Shown: positions 18,609 to 27,800 of the stretch, in pieces | Layout: each line of letters opens with the position of its first letter | Position numbering within the stretch: the stretch's first letter is position 1 | NCBI RefSeq assembly: GCF_031326345.1 | Contig: NZ_CP133671.1 | Coordinates: 5,084,001-5,148,000 of the forward strand | Direction: 5' to 3' | DNA from: Aureispira sp. CCB-E | Lineage (GTDB): Bacteria; Bacteroidota; Bacteroidia; Chitinophagales; Saprospiraceae | Length of the DNA: 64,000 nucleotides | Program-made: the position numbers and the translations under genes | The notes under the pieces: model-generated | The model's database searches: none | What the model was told of the DNA's origin: nothing | The model's input: only the letters and a program-made list of their open reading frames with translations

Positions 18609-19445
18609 ATGATAGAATATAATTTAAATTTCATGCATCCACAATATGGAACTACATTGAATGTAGACATTGATGGTTCTTTTACCGTTGAAGAAATGAT
18701 CAACAATCTTCTTTTGAGTGGTTTTATCAACGAGAATAAAAATGGATATGATTTTGAATTAATGGGACAAGCACTAGAACGTCAGATGACTTTTGACGAG
18801 ATTCAGGAACTCTACGATGGTGCTGTGATAAAAATTATAGCGCACAAAGATGATGCACCAGAAATAATTCCAGCTCAAAAAGAAATTTCTCTTCGAATTA
18901 AACACCCTACAGAGCCTTTAATTTTAGATATTCAACTCCCTAAGGATAGCCCTTTAAGTAGCATAATACAACAAGCTTCTGAAAAGAATTTTGTGCAAGG
19001 TGTCGATGGTATTTTGCACCTGCAAAAAGGGGATAAATTATTAGACTTAAATGAAAATGCACTTCAAAATGGACTGACAGAGGGAGATTTTTTGCAACTA
19101 ACACAGGTTGATGCCAAGCAAGAAAATCCTTTAGAAACAGCTGTTGACACTCTAAACCAAAAATTAGAGCAACTAGAAACACAACTTCAAAATCAATTGG
19201 TTAGCATCAAAGATGCTTTGCCTGCTGCTAATATGATTCCTATTGATCCAACTCGTGCCGTCAATCCAACAATGGAACATTACGAAAGTATTGACACGAT
19301 TGTTAATCGTTTGCGAGAAGCGTCCAAAGAACCTCCACTAAAACCAATTCGTCCCATATCGCTACCCATTCTTCTAATGGAAGGGCTCTTATTGGTCATT
19401 GCTCTATTGGTTGTATTACTTTTGACTGGCGTGATTCGCTTTTAA
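18609..19445 (+). CDS. Tail-anchored protein with tandem ubiquitin-like domains
   Basis: 278 residues. Residues 1-78 and about 90-165 both read as small beta-grasp units: each opens with a beta hairpin (LNFMHPQYGTTLNVDID; ISLRIKHPTEPLILDIQLP) and ends with an LYDGAVIKI or LTEGDFLQLTQ strand, the pattern of EsaB/YukD-type ubiquitin-like proteins. A coiled coil (about 175-200) and a proline-containing linker follow, then one transmembrane helix at the extreme C-terminus (about 254-276). There is no signal peptide, so it should be anchored in the inner membrane with its domains in the cytoplasm. No C-terminal diglycine, E1, E2 or JAB gene is nearby, so a conjugation role is unlikely. The fold assignment is an inference from pattern. 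Confidence 0.6.
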   Translation: MIEYNLNFMHPQYGTTLNVDIDGSFTVEEMINNLLLSGFINENKNGYDFELMGQALERQMTFDEIQELYDGAVIKIIAHKDDAPEIIPAQKEISLRIKHPTEPLILDIQLPKDSPLSSIIQQASEKNFVQGVDGILHLQKGDKLLDLNENALQNGLTEGDFLQLTQVDAKQENPLETAVDTLNQKLEQLETQLQNQLVSIKDALPAANMIPIDPTRAVNPTMEHYESIDTIVNRLREASKEPPLKPIRPISLPILLMEGLLLVIALLVVLLLTGVIRF

Positions 19446-19490
19446 ACATAAACATGAGTCATCCCGAATTTATGAGATGACAAAAAAATA

Positions 19491-19547
19491 AAAACTCTTG
19501 CGTAAATTTGGGATTAACGACAATTCCAAAACGACAAGAGTTTTTTT
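19491..19547 (+). terminator. Hairpin with T-tract directly before the transposase start
   Basis: AAAACTCTTG (19491-19500) pairs with CAAGAGTTTT (19535-19544), followed by T residues and the transposase ATG at 19548. This is the layout of a read-in barrier that stops transcripts entering from the upstream gene and keeps transposase expression low. Confidence 0.6.
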
Positions 19548-20894
19548 ATGTATAAAACATACTTACAAGATAAAATAGAAAAAGGAAAAATAAATGGTGC
19601 CGACAATTTTCTTTTGAAAAAAAGTTCTAAATACTTAGAAGGATTACTGATAAAACTAGATGAGCAAATAGATAGCCGTTTGGTTAGAACATTTTATAAT
19701 CTATTCATTTCCATACTGATATTAAGAAATAAGAGTAGCGGTTTACTTTTAAGTGAGTTAGGCGGGTACATTTGTGGATTTCGGAAGGCACCAGCAGGGA
19801 CAAAGCGAATAAGCAACTTGTTAAGGAGCAAAAAATGGGAACACAAGTTAATAAAAGACTATTTGTTTGAGAAGACAAAAGAGCGTATTGCCAGCTTGCA
19901 AAAAGAAGGAAAACGCCCTTTGTTGTTATGGGATGATTCTCGTTTAGAAAAGCCAGAAAGTTGGTGGAGTGAAGGATTGTGTAGTGTCTGGAGTAGTAAA
20001 GGCAAGCGATTAACAAAAATTAAACGCGGTTTTTACCGACCACCAAGTAGCAGAATATGTGTCCCTGGCTATAAGTGGACAGCTACGATGTTGTCTTGCC
20101 TAGGAGGAGTGCCAAGTGTTTGTCAAATGACTTGGTGGACAACAAGAGGCAAGCATAAAGAACTCGCTACTAATATCATTTTTCGTATGCTAAAACGATT
20201 AAAAAAGGAATTAAATACAGGAGTTCTACATGTTTTGGATAGAGGATATGCAAATATCTGGACAGTAGAGCATATGTTACATTTCCAACAAGATTTTCTG
20301 ATCCGTTGGAAGAAAAATCATCTACTTATCGCTACGAAAAAAGGAAAGAAGAAAACACATTTATTAGCCCGTTCATTTAAAGGAAAAAAACCTAGATTAA
20401 TTTATGACAAGGAACGAAAAGAGCAACGTTCTGCAACTATAGCATGGGGAGAAGTCTTTCATCCAGAGTTACCCGATATTCCCTTATATTTAGTTATTCT
20501 TAGAGACAAAAAAAGACAGACTCCTCCTATTTATTTTCTGACTTCTGTAATCATTACAAATGCCAGAACTGCTTGGGAAATGGCGAATAGCTATATGCAT
20601 CGCTGGGAAATTGAGCAATCTTTTCGTTTCTGTAAAACAGAGTTAGCAATGGAATCTCCTAGATTGTGGTTTTGGGAAAACAAGCTTAAGTTATTAGCTA
20701 TCGTTGCTTTGGTTTATGATTTTCTTTTAACTCTACTTCGAAATTGGAGAACTTGGGTCAACCTTTTCCTCCGAAACTGGGGACATCGAACAGGAAATCG
20801 GTATAGAAATACTTCCATACCGATTTACCGTCTTAGAGCTGCCATCTCCGTTTGTATTTTTTCTCTCTTTGCTCTATTACAAAATTCGGGATGA
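19548..20894 (+). CDS. IS4-family DDE transposase
   Basis: 448 residues, full length and uninterrupted. The first catalytic Asp lies in LLLWDDS (129/130), the second in VLDRGYAN (Asp231), and the third acid in the Y-x2-R-x3-E-x6-K signature (Tyr349, Arg352, Glu356, Lys363), which defines the IS4 family. Basic segments around 255-295 probably contact DNA. It catalyses cut-and-paste transposition of the element. All motifs are intact, so the element looks recently active. Confidence 0.92.
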   Translation: MYKTYLQDKIEKGKINGADNFLLKKSSKYLEGLLIKLDEQIDSRLVRTFYNLFISILILRNKSSGLLLSELGGYICGFRKAPAGTKRISNLLRSKKWEHKLIKDYLFEKTKERIASLQKEGKRPLLLWDDSRLEKPESWWSEGLCSVWSSKGKRLTKIKRGFYRPPSSRICVPGYKWTATMLSCLGGVPSVCQMTWWTTRGKHKELATNIIFRMLKRLKKELNTGVLHVLDRGYANIWTVEHMLHFQQDFLIRWKKNHLLIATKKGKKKTHLLARSFKGKKPRLIYDKERKEQRSATIAWGEVFHPELPDIPLYLVILRDKKRQTPPIYFLTSVIITNARTAWEMANSYMHRWEIEQSFRFCKTELAMESPRLWFWENKLKLLAIVALVYDFLLTLLRNWRTWVNLFLRNWGHRTGNRYRNTSIPIYRLRAAISVCIFSLFALLQNSG

Positions 20895-20901
20895 CTCATG
20901 T

Positions 20902-21129
20902 TTATACCGATACTACTTTTATAATATTGACGGGGCAAGCTTTTTCTGCTCGCTTATTATCTTCATATTCATGGTCTCCAACCTTTACGATATGAAAACC
21001 TCGCTTATTTTCACTTCCTATTAATACCGTTTTACCATCTTTTTTAGACATCGCCCAACGGTCAGAAGCCATTTCACAGCAATAATTGCAACCAATGCAT
21101 TTTGCTCGTTGTAAAGAGATCGTTACCAT
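20902..21129 (-). CDS. Single-cluster 4Fe-4S ferredoxin-like protein
   Basis: 75 residues. C11-x2-C14-x2-C17 plus a distant C65-P form one 4Fe-4S site; an extra Cys18 is present. The middle (WAMSKKDGKTVLIGS) replaces the second cluster of larger ferredoxins. The gene follows the U32 gene by only 5 bases on the same strand, so the protein is probably its electron donor or accessory. Its stop codon touches the border of the insertion sequence; the C-terminus (NIIKVVSV) looks normal. Confidence 0.85.
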   Translation of the reverse strand: MVTISLQRAKCIGCNYCCEMASDRWAMSKKDGKTVLIGSENKRGFHIVKVGDHEYEDNKRAEKACPVNIIKVVSV

Positions 21130-21134
21130 ATTAA

Positions 21135-22373
21135 TTATGCTTCAACTTCTACATCTACAAGCTTATAAAGCTTGTCAGATTTTCTAATTAATTGCTCCAA
21201 AGGAAAAGTACAATCCATTCCTTTTGTTGCTTCATTTACTTTTTGACTGTTAACCATCAACTCTGTGATTTCCGTTTCTACAACTCCAGTAGTAGGACCT
21301 ATAATAACGACTTTATCGCCAACTTTTAAGCTATAAGAATCAATATCAAAGTGAGCTACTTTTGCTTTTGGGTAATAATGAATTCCTTTTCCTAAGAACA
21401 CCTTCTTTTGTTGTGCAGAAGAACCATGCTTCTTTGTCCACTCTCCCATTTCCTGTCCCAAGTAGTATCCACTCCAAAAACCTCGGTTGTACACCTTTGC
21501 CAAGCGAGCCATCCAGTCATCAATTTTTTCTTGATTGTATGTTCCTGCATAGTAAGCATCAATAGCTTCGCGATAACATTCTATAACCGTTTTCACATAT
21601 TCAGGAGCACGACCACGACCTTCGATTTTTAATACACTAACTCCTGTCGCAATTACTTGATCCAAGAAATCAATGGTACACAAATCTTTTGGTGACATAA
21701 TATACTCATTGTCGATTTCCAACTCATGCCCTCCTTCTATATCAACAACACGGTATTTTCGACGGCAGTTTTGAATACAAGCACCACGGTTTGCCGACGA
21801 ATTTTGTGTGTGCAAACTCAAGTAACATTTGCCAGACACAGCCATACACAAGGCACCATGTGCAAAAATTTCAATACGAACCAATTCACCACTAGGTCCT
21901 CTTATACCATCTTTTTTAACTCCTTCTACGATTTTCTGTACTTGACGCACAGACAACTCTCTTGAAAGAACCATGACATCTGCAAAAAGACTATAAAATT
22001 GTACCGTTTCTATATTCGTCACATTCAGTTGAGTTGAAATATGAACGGGCATTCCTTTAGATTTGGCATACTGAATAACTGCTTGATCCGACGCAATGAT
22101 AGCCGTAATACCTGCTGCTACTGCTCGATCTACAATTTTTTTAGCCAAGCCTAAATCATGATCATAAATGATGGTATTTAGGGTTATATATGTTTTTACA
22201 TTCTTTGGAGCACAACGTGCTGCCACTTCTTCTAAATCATCTAATGTAAAATTCATAGTAGAGCGAGCTCTCATGCTCAATTGCTCTACTCCAAAATATA
22301 CTGAATCTGCTCCTGCATCTATAGCTGCTTGCATCGCAGCAAAATTGCCAGCTGGCGCCATTAATTCTATCAT
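21135..22373 (-). CDS. Peptidase U32 family protein (TrhP/RlhA-like)
   Basis: 412 residues from ATG 22373 (MIELMAPAGN); a GTG-type start 11 codons upstream is less likely. The U32 signature is complete: EIFAHGALCMAVSGKCYLS, followed by NRGACIQNCRRKYR, whose cysteines fit an iron-sulfur site. N-terminal AAIDAGADSVYFGVEQLSMR is the family TIM-barrel start. Characterised relatives are tRNA or rRNA hydroxylation factors (TrhP, RlhA) rather than peptidases, and the adjacent ferredoxin supports a redox RNA-modification role here. Choosing between TrhP and RlhA needs a tree. Confidence 0.85.
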   Translation of the reverse strand: MIELMAPAGNFAAMQAAIDAGADSVYFGVEQLSMRARSTMNFTLDDLEEVAARCAPKNVKTYITLNTIIYDHDLGLAKKIVDRAVAAGITAIIASDQAVIQYAKSKGMPVHISTQLNVTNIETVQFYSLFADVMVLSRELSVRQVQKIVEGVKKDGIRGPSGELVRIEIFAHGALCMAVSGKCYLSLHTQNSSANRGACIQNCRRKYRVVDIEGGHELEIDNEYIMSPKDLCTIDFLDQVIATGVSVLKIEGRGRAPEYVKTVIECYREAIDAYYAGTYNQEKIDDWMARLAKVYNRGFWSGYYLGQEMGEWTKKHGSSAQQKKVFLGKGIHYYPKAKVAHFDIDSYSLKVGDKVVIIGPTTGVVETEITELMVNSQKVNEATKGMDCTFPLEQLIRKSDKLYKLVDVEVEA

Positions 22374-22561
22374 TACTCTTCTTTTTATTTTTACGATTGT
22401 TACCACTTTTTGACAGCCTATATAAGTGCTTTATCTGGGCAAATGGCAAACTGAAGTGCAAAGTTCGTTAATTTTCACCAAAATTCTATTATGAAAGCGA
22501 CAATACTTCTTCGAGACTTTGTTTTTTTTTAGTAAAAATTCCATACTGTTGCTTAATAGAC

Positions 22562-22598
22562 AAAAAAAAGCTACCATGTAATCAAGTTACAAAGTAGC
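22562..22598 (-). terminator. Terminator after the redoxin gene
   Basis: In minus orientation GCTAC...GTAGC (with inner GTAA/TTAC pairing) is followed by eight T (22569-22562). It lies 27 bases beyond the stop of the redoxin gene. Confidence 0.65.
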
Positions 22599-22624
22599 AT
22601 AGATAAAGTTATAATAATAGGCGA

Positions 22625-23230
22625 TTACAACTTATCCAAACTATAATGGTCGCCTACATAGTCCCCATAATAGGCAACTTCTAGCGTTCGTTTAGCACCT
22701 ACTAAAAAATCAGCATTGATAATAGTATCATATTTTTCTCCCTTTTTGGGATATGATTTTCCTGCATAAAGCTGTTGGCCTTGCATATAAACCTTTTTGA
22801 CATCATCTTTGCCCAATGAAGCTTTTACTTTTTGCATCGAACGTTCAATAGCATACTCCTTATAAATTACTTCGTCAGGGTCAGAAATTACAGGAAACGG
22901 TATTTTGGCATCTTTAACATATTGAGCCATTGTTTCTTGGTTGCTCGGATAAATAGCAACAACTTCGATGCCTTTCTTTTTCAAATCTTCGTAACGCTCA
23001 ATCAATTCGTGCGTTCGCTTGTTACAAATTGGGCACCAAACAGGTCTAAAAAAACAAATCAAGACTTTTTTATTCTCCTTCAACAGGTTTTGAAGTTTTA
23101 TTTTATTGCCAACCGCATCTACCGTATTGATATTGGGTACTTTGACATTTTTAGATAGTTTTTGAGCAGATAATTCAGTAGTGCCCAAAAACAATAGCAA
23201 ACTAGATAATAATAGGATTACATTTTTCAT
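22625..23230 (-). CDS. Exported thioredoxin-fold redoxin (AhpC/TSA-like)
   Basis: 201 residues with a signal peptide (MKNVILLLSSLLLFLG, cleavage near LSAQ). KKVLICFFRPVWCPIC holds Cys66/Cys69, followed by VVAIYPSNQETMAQYV and PFPVISDPDEVIYKEY, the peroxiredoxin/redoxin pattern. The C-terminal 60 residues (KKVYMQGQQLYAGKSYPK and beyond) fit the end of an AhpC/TSA-like domain. It is probably a periplasmic peroxidase or disulfide reductase. A perfect 16-bp palindrome at 23305 lies upstream and may be its operator. Confidence 0.8.
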   Translation of the reverse strand: MKNVILLLSSLLLFLGTTELSAQKLSKNVKVPNINTVDAVGNKIKLQNLLKENKKVLICFFRPVWCPICNKRTHELIERYEDLKKKGIEVVAIYPSNQETMAQYVKDAKIPFPVISDPDEVIYKEYAIERSMQKVKASLGKDDVKKVYMQGQQLYAGKSYPKKGEKYDTIINADFLVGAKRTLEVAYYGDYVGDHYSLDKL

Positions 23231-23304
23231 AAAAATGAGTTAGTATAAGTAAAGATAAAAAATAACAATAATTGAGGATTACTCTTTCTTAAGAACATCT
23301 AAAC

Positions 23305-23320
23305 TAGACCAATTGGTCTA
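23305..23320. promoter_or_regulatory. Perfect 16-bp palindrome, probable TetR-type operator
   Basis: TAGACCAATTGGTCTA lies about 75 bases upstream of the redoxin start. Palindromes of the TAGACC-N4-GGTCTA form are typical of TetR/AcrR-family sites such as those of electrophile-sensing repressors. No TetR gene is in the window. Confidence 0.5.
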
Positions 23321-23378
23321 AAATTGCAAGTTTTTAACAATAATTTAGGGTTTTACCTCTTTACACGCTATTAGGAAC

Positions 23379-23822
23379 CTACTTAAACATGGCTTGCAAT
23401 TGCGCCCAGAGTAATTTTTTCTTGGGTAAATTACTGGCAATAACTTGCAACGTGTCAGAGAACAAAAACTGTACCTCCTGAAAAATGAATGTCTGATAAA
23501 TGTCAATATTCAAATGCAACCCAAATTCTTTTGGATGGATACCAAAAACAAGTACTTTTTCTAAATGAAAAAGTGTTGCTAATTCTTTATAAGAAACCGT
23601 TGTAAGCGTGTTAATCACACAAACCTCTTCTTCTATATTTCTTCCAACAGCTTGGAAAATTTTTCCTAATAAATTCAAATCCTCTGTAGTCGCATTTTTC
23701 AGCAGAACAACAATCGACAAGCTCGAATTAATCCCCTCTTTCCAAGTGCTATTTTCTTCAATATCATAAACTTGAAAGTTATAAAATGCAGGACTAGGCT
23801 CTATATTCTTATTTTTTTTCAT
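23379..23822 (-). CDS. Conserved Bacteroidota protein of unknown function
   Basis: 147 residues, cytoplasmic by appearance, alpha/beta. NLLGKIFQAVGRNIEEEV, VLVFGIHPKEFGLHLN, QEVQFLFSDTLQVIA and KKLLWAQLQAMF are blocks I associate with a small uncharacterised Bacteroidota family that loosely resembles DNA polymerase III psi/uracil-glycosylase-like folds; this is impression, not proof. Single gene. Two TGTCACAAT repeats lie upstream. Confidence 0.6.
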   Translation of the reverse strand: MKKNKNIEPSPAFYNFQVYDIEENSTWKEGINSSLSIVVLLKNATTEDLNLLGKIFQAVGRNIEEEVCVINTLTTVSYKELATLFHLEKVLVFGIHPKEFGLHLNIDIYQTFIFQEVQFLFSDTLQVIASNLPKKKLLWAQLQAMFK

Positions 23823-23889
23823 GCAATAAACGTACTTAGAACAGACAAAGGTGATTGATTCCTAAAATGAAAGTTGTTTTATGGTGTAT

Positions 23890-23916
23890 TGTCACAATCG
23901 TGCAACCTGTCACAAT
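23890..23916. promoter_or_regulatory. Two direct TGTCACAAT repeats
   Basis: TGTCACAAT occurs at 23890-23898 and again at 23908-23916, start to start 18 bases, about 70 bases upstream of the 147-residue gene. Possible tandem regulator site. The rest of the 23823-24149 gap holds only this and the terminator at 24046. Confidence 0.28.
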
Positions 23917-24045
23917 AAATACTAATTTTTCAGCATTCAAAAATCTATTCAATATATTTTTGAACAGACTAGGACAAAATACTTGCAATGAAATAGTTTT
24001 TCTTCCTTTTATTTAAATTTCTAGGGTTTTCTTAAGAAAAATGAA

Positions 24046-24072
24046 GCTGTCTGAAAAATAAAATCAGACAGC
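24046..24072 (-). terminator. Terminator of the RHS toxin operon
   Basis: A 9-bp stem (GCTGTCTGA / TCAGACAGC) around a 9-base AT loop, followed in minus orientation by a T-rich stretch. It lies about 78 bases past the immunity gene. A related hairpin with the same 'aggctgtctga' arm closes the FG-GAP gene at 54669. Confidence 0.6.
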
Positions 24073-24149
24073 CTCATCTAAACATAAATCCAACAAGATC
24101 AAATTTAGAATAATAATTCTTACATCGTTAATAATATAATTACATCTTG

Positions 24150-24845
24150 TTAATTGTATATATCCAAAGCTTCCTTAAGTTTTAAAGGTTGATTCTTTAA
24201 GCCTGTTTTTTCATACTCAAAATCAAATAATATCTCTAATTCGATAGTACTTCTTTCTTTATCTATCTTTATCCATCTTAAATCAACAGGCGAATGAACA
24301 GATTTTATATACACAGAAGAGCTTTCAACATCTCCCTCTTTAAAAAAATAGCCTTGAGAAGAAAATATTTTTTTTTCTATTTTCAAATTCACTACTCCTA
24401 CGAAATTTACTTCCCAAATAGTTTTTTGACCTTGATACAAAAAAGGCTCAAATTGTATTTCTATTTCAATCTCTCTGTCTTGTTCTTCTTCTATTTTTTT
24501 TGTTATTGAATAAAAGACTTTAATTATATCCAAGCTTGCAACAATATTTTTTTTTGATAAGTCTTTTATATTGTCTTCTCTAATAAAAAAACTTTCTTTA
24601 TTCTTATATTGCAATTCGCCAACTTTGAACTTTTCAAATATTTTTTCAATATATGGAGTTTCTGCTTTTGCTCCATTTTTCCATAAAAAATACATTAAAG
24701 AATAGTCATCAGCATATGAAGCCTGCAATATTGCATCTTCAATATCAAATTCAAATGTCAATCCATTATCAAAAGCTCTTTGCAACTTATCAAATTCTTT
24801 ATTTTCATATAAAATCCAAAAATATTCTTCTCTCATAATTACCAT
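24150..24845 (-). CDS. Probable immunity protein for the RHS nuclease toxin
   Basis: 231 residues from ATG 24845 (an ATG at 24836 is equally possible; the frame also extends back over the toxin stop). It begins 13 bases after the toxin stop codon and is the last gene of the operon, the standard place for an immunity gene. There is no signal peptide. Residues about 5-70 (ILYENKEFDKLQRAFDNG, YSLMYFLWKNGAKAET) look like two degenerate ankyrin-type helix pairs; the rest is beta-rich and acidic (EIEIEIQFEP). I recognise no named immunity family, so the call depends on position, size and cytoplasmic nature. Confidence 0.6.
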   Translation of the reverse strand: MVIMREEYFWILYENKEFDKLQRAFDNGLTFEFDIEDAILQASYADDYSLMYFLWKNGAKAETPYIEKIFEKFKVGELQYKNKESFFIREDNIKDLSKKNIVASLDIIKVFYSITKKIEEEQDREIEIEIQFEPFLYQGQKTIWEVNFVGVVNLKIEKKIFSSQGYFFKEGDVESSSVYIKSVHSPVDLRWIKIDKERSTIELEILFDFEYEKTGLKNQPLKLKEALDIYN

Positions 24846-24858
24846 ATTTTTATAAATT

Positions 24859-27800
24859 CTATTTACCTGTAGCGTTTCCACCTGTGTGTTTTACTGCACT
24901 ATGCAAATCCGTAGGAACCAATATAACTTTATTTGTGTGTTCCACATGATGAAAGGTGTAATTAGAGGGAGCTTCTTTACCATACTTTTGCTTATAAATC
25001 TTACCAGCTTCATATATATCAGCATTAGTACCATTCAATCCTACATTTATTTCTATAGCTTTTCCATTTTTCTTTAATGCATAAGGTGAAAAATCTGGAA
25101 ATCCTGCATCTGAAAAATTAACTCCTTTTTTATACTTTTCACCTAAAGCACCACTCAACTGATAATTCCCTCCTGCATACTTTCTCCCATTTATAGGGTA
25201 ACGATTATTTACTTTTCCAAGGTCTGTCACATCATTTCCAAACTTATTATAAGTTCTACCATTGAATTTAGCAAGTCCATTCTTATTTGTTGCTGCTTTT
25301 TTTATAGCATTAACAATCCCAATAACTTTAGTACCTATTTTTTCAACTTTTTGTAAAGCACTAGCCAATTTCTCGGACTCCTTTCCTAAATCATAAATAG
25401 AGTAAGTAGGTCCAGCATAAGGAATACACTCTATTATAAATTCGCCAATAGTTTCAAGCCAAGAATCTGTTGTAACAGATAAGGCTTTATCAGCATCAGA
25501 TATTAATTGTTTTGCCCATTTCTTGGATGCATAGGCACCCAATCTATCTTTTATTTCTTCTTGTATGAAATTAGCTGTTACCTTTTTTAGACCTTTCAAT
25601 GACGCTTTCTTAATTATACTATTAAGAAATTCTAGACCATCTAAATCTATTCCCTGTATAGGTCGATTCGATGCAAATTGATAAGGGGTAAGTTCAGGAT
25701 ACTCAGGAGCCAATGGATCAACGCTAAGAAACTTCCCAATAGCAGGATTATAAAGCCTAAATCCATAATCTTGAATCAATTGATTCCCCCATTCTTCTCT
25801 ATCATTTTCTTTACCATTGAACCCAAAACGATAATTCCCAACATTCGCTTGTCGTTCAGGCATCGTCCATCCAAAAGGATAATACTGTTGATAACTCAAC
25901 AAATTAGCTTCATACCCTGTTCCCGTCTTTAATTTGTAGTCAGATACTGTAGTAGTAACATTTCCTAAATGGTCGGATAATTCAAAGAGCTTGTCACTTA
26001 TTGTACGAGTTTGCAAACCTTCCAAAATAGAAGTGCCAGATCGAACAATATCTTGTGTTCCTATAAAAGTAATGCTTTTTTTATCAATTCCTAAACGCTG
26101 ACTACCAAAAAGCGTTCTCTCTTTTAAGCTTTTTTCAAAGGCAGTTCCATTGTATGTTTTATCATAGGTTGCAAGGATATTTCCAGAAGCATCTCGAACA
26201 TGATACGTAGTAATTTCATCATTAGGATTGGCTATATTAGGATCCCATACCTTGGCAACCCGATTTCCAGTAGCATCATATAGGAAGTTGAGTTGACTAG
26301 TATTCCCCCCATTGGCCACTGTGACATAGTCTACCTTTCCATCCACACGCCAATAAACGTTCATTATTTCAGTCGTTCCACTAGCAGCAATAGGAGTTGT
26401 GCTTCTTGTCAAATTACCAATCTCATCGTATAAGTACGATTGTAGAGCTTCTAAATCCCCTACTCCTTGATTACCTTGTCCATCTTCAACACTATTCAAA
26501 CGATTTTTAAAATCATTTGCGCCATAATTATACGTTAAGGCATCAATTAAATTATTATCACCATAACGACTTAGCTCTTGAAGATTTCCATTTCCATCGT
26601 AAGAATAACTTGTACTGTACTTGTTAGGAACAACAAACATCGCTGGAAAATTCTCATCTCCCAAAGGCGTATTAGAAACTAAAAAGTCACTGGTCTTAAT
26701 TCTATTGACCTCGTCATATGTAAAATCACGTTGAGTAATACTTTCTCTATTTGGAGAAGGGAATCCAGGTAATGATTGAGCTAAAGCTTCTACATTTGTT
26801 CCATTTGACCAAGAAGAAACATTGCCATTATACAACTGTTGAGAACTATACGTGATCAAGTTATCCAAACCATCCCTCGTAAAATCACCTTCATAATAAC
26901 CTAAGGTAAAACCAAAAACATCTTTCATAAAGATATTCTCATAACCATCTTTCCCAACATCATTGGTATTCGGATCAGAAGGATCTAGACCATATTGATC
27001 CATCAATGGATTATTAACCGATTTTATCCAACCATGAATGGTGTAAATATAATCTAAGCCTTGAATTTTGTCCTCACCTAATTCTGTTCGTTTCAACAAA
27101 CCATGCGCATAGTAATTGTAATTCGCATCTTTATCCCAAATAATTCCATCTCTAGAGGTATAGGTTTCTTTTAACCGTTTTTGTTCATCGTAAGTATATT
27201 TGTGAAAGAAACGATCTTCTGAATATTCGTTATAGCGAATCTGTTTTATCGTTTCTGTTAATAAATCATAATCATAAGCAATGTAATTTTCTCCCAAACC
27301 AGGAATATCTTGACGAATCCATTCTACATTTCCGTGTACATCATAACTATAAGAAGTCGTTACAACAACTCCATTTTGATGACTTTCTGTATAAGAGACA
27401 TTATTTCTCAAATAACGTTGTTGTTTATTAAATAAACCGTAATAGGCAATAGGAGTCCCTGCTATTTTGTGTGGAATACTATAAAAAGTCTTGACATGCT
27501 CGTCTTTTGTACTAGAAGCAGGTAGCTGATCCAAATTGAGCGCATCGACATCTGCTTGCGTCAATAGAGTAGCACAAGACATTTCTCCTACCTCAATCAC
27601 TCTTTTTAAATCATCGTACAGAGTATAAGAATATGTAGGATTGGCTGCCGCTGCCTGTTTTGCATCTTGTACAAAACGCACCAAACCATCTTCTGTATAC
27701 AAAGACGTTCCAATTCCCTTATCAGGCGTATTGGTTTTGACCATTTGCCCCAAAGCGTTGTAGTCGTACTGCGTCACCTGATGGTGGTTGGGAATCAACT

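Larger units (their letters stand above)
19453..20900 (+). mobile_element. Intact IS4-family insertion sequence (about 1448 bp)
   Basis: Perfect 19-bp inverted termini (CATGAGTCATCCCGAATTT at 19453-19471 and its complement at 20882-20900) flank one transposase gene. The match can be extended outward 5 more bases (ATAAA / TTTAT), so the true ends are uncertain by that amount. No convincing target-site duplication is visible. The element lies between the ubiquitin-like gene and the ferredoxin gene and interrupts neither, although the ferredoxin stop codon is at 20904-20902, right at the border. Confidence 0.88.

Noticed and set aside
19448-20905. ATAAAC/GTTTAT at the IS borders as a target duplication
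   Set aside because: The matching bases are inverted, not direct, so they extend the termini or are chance; no direct repeat was found.
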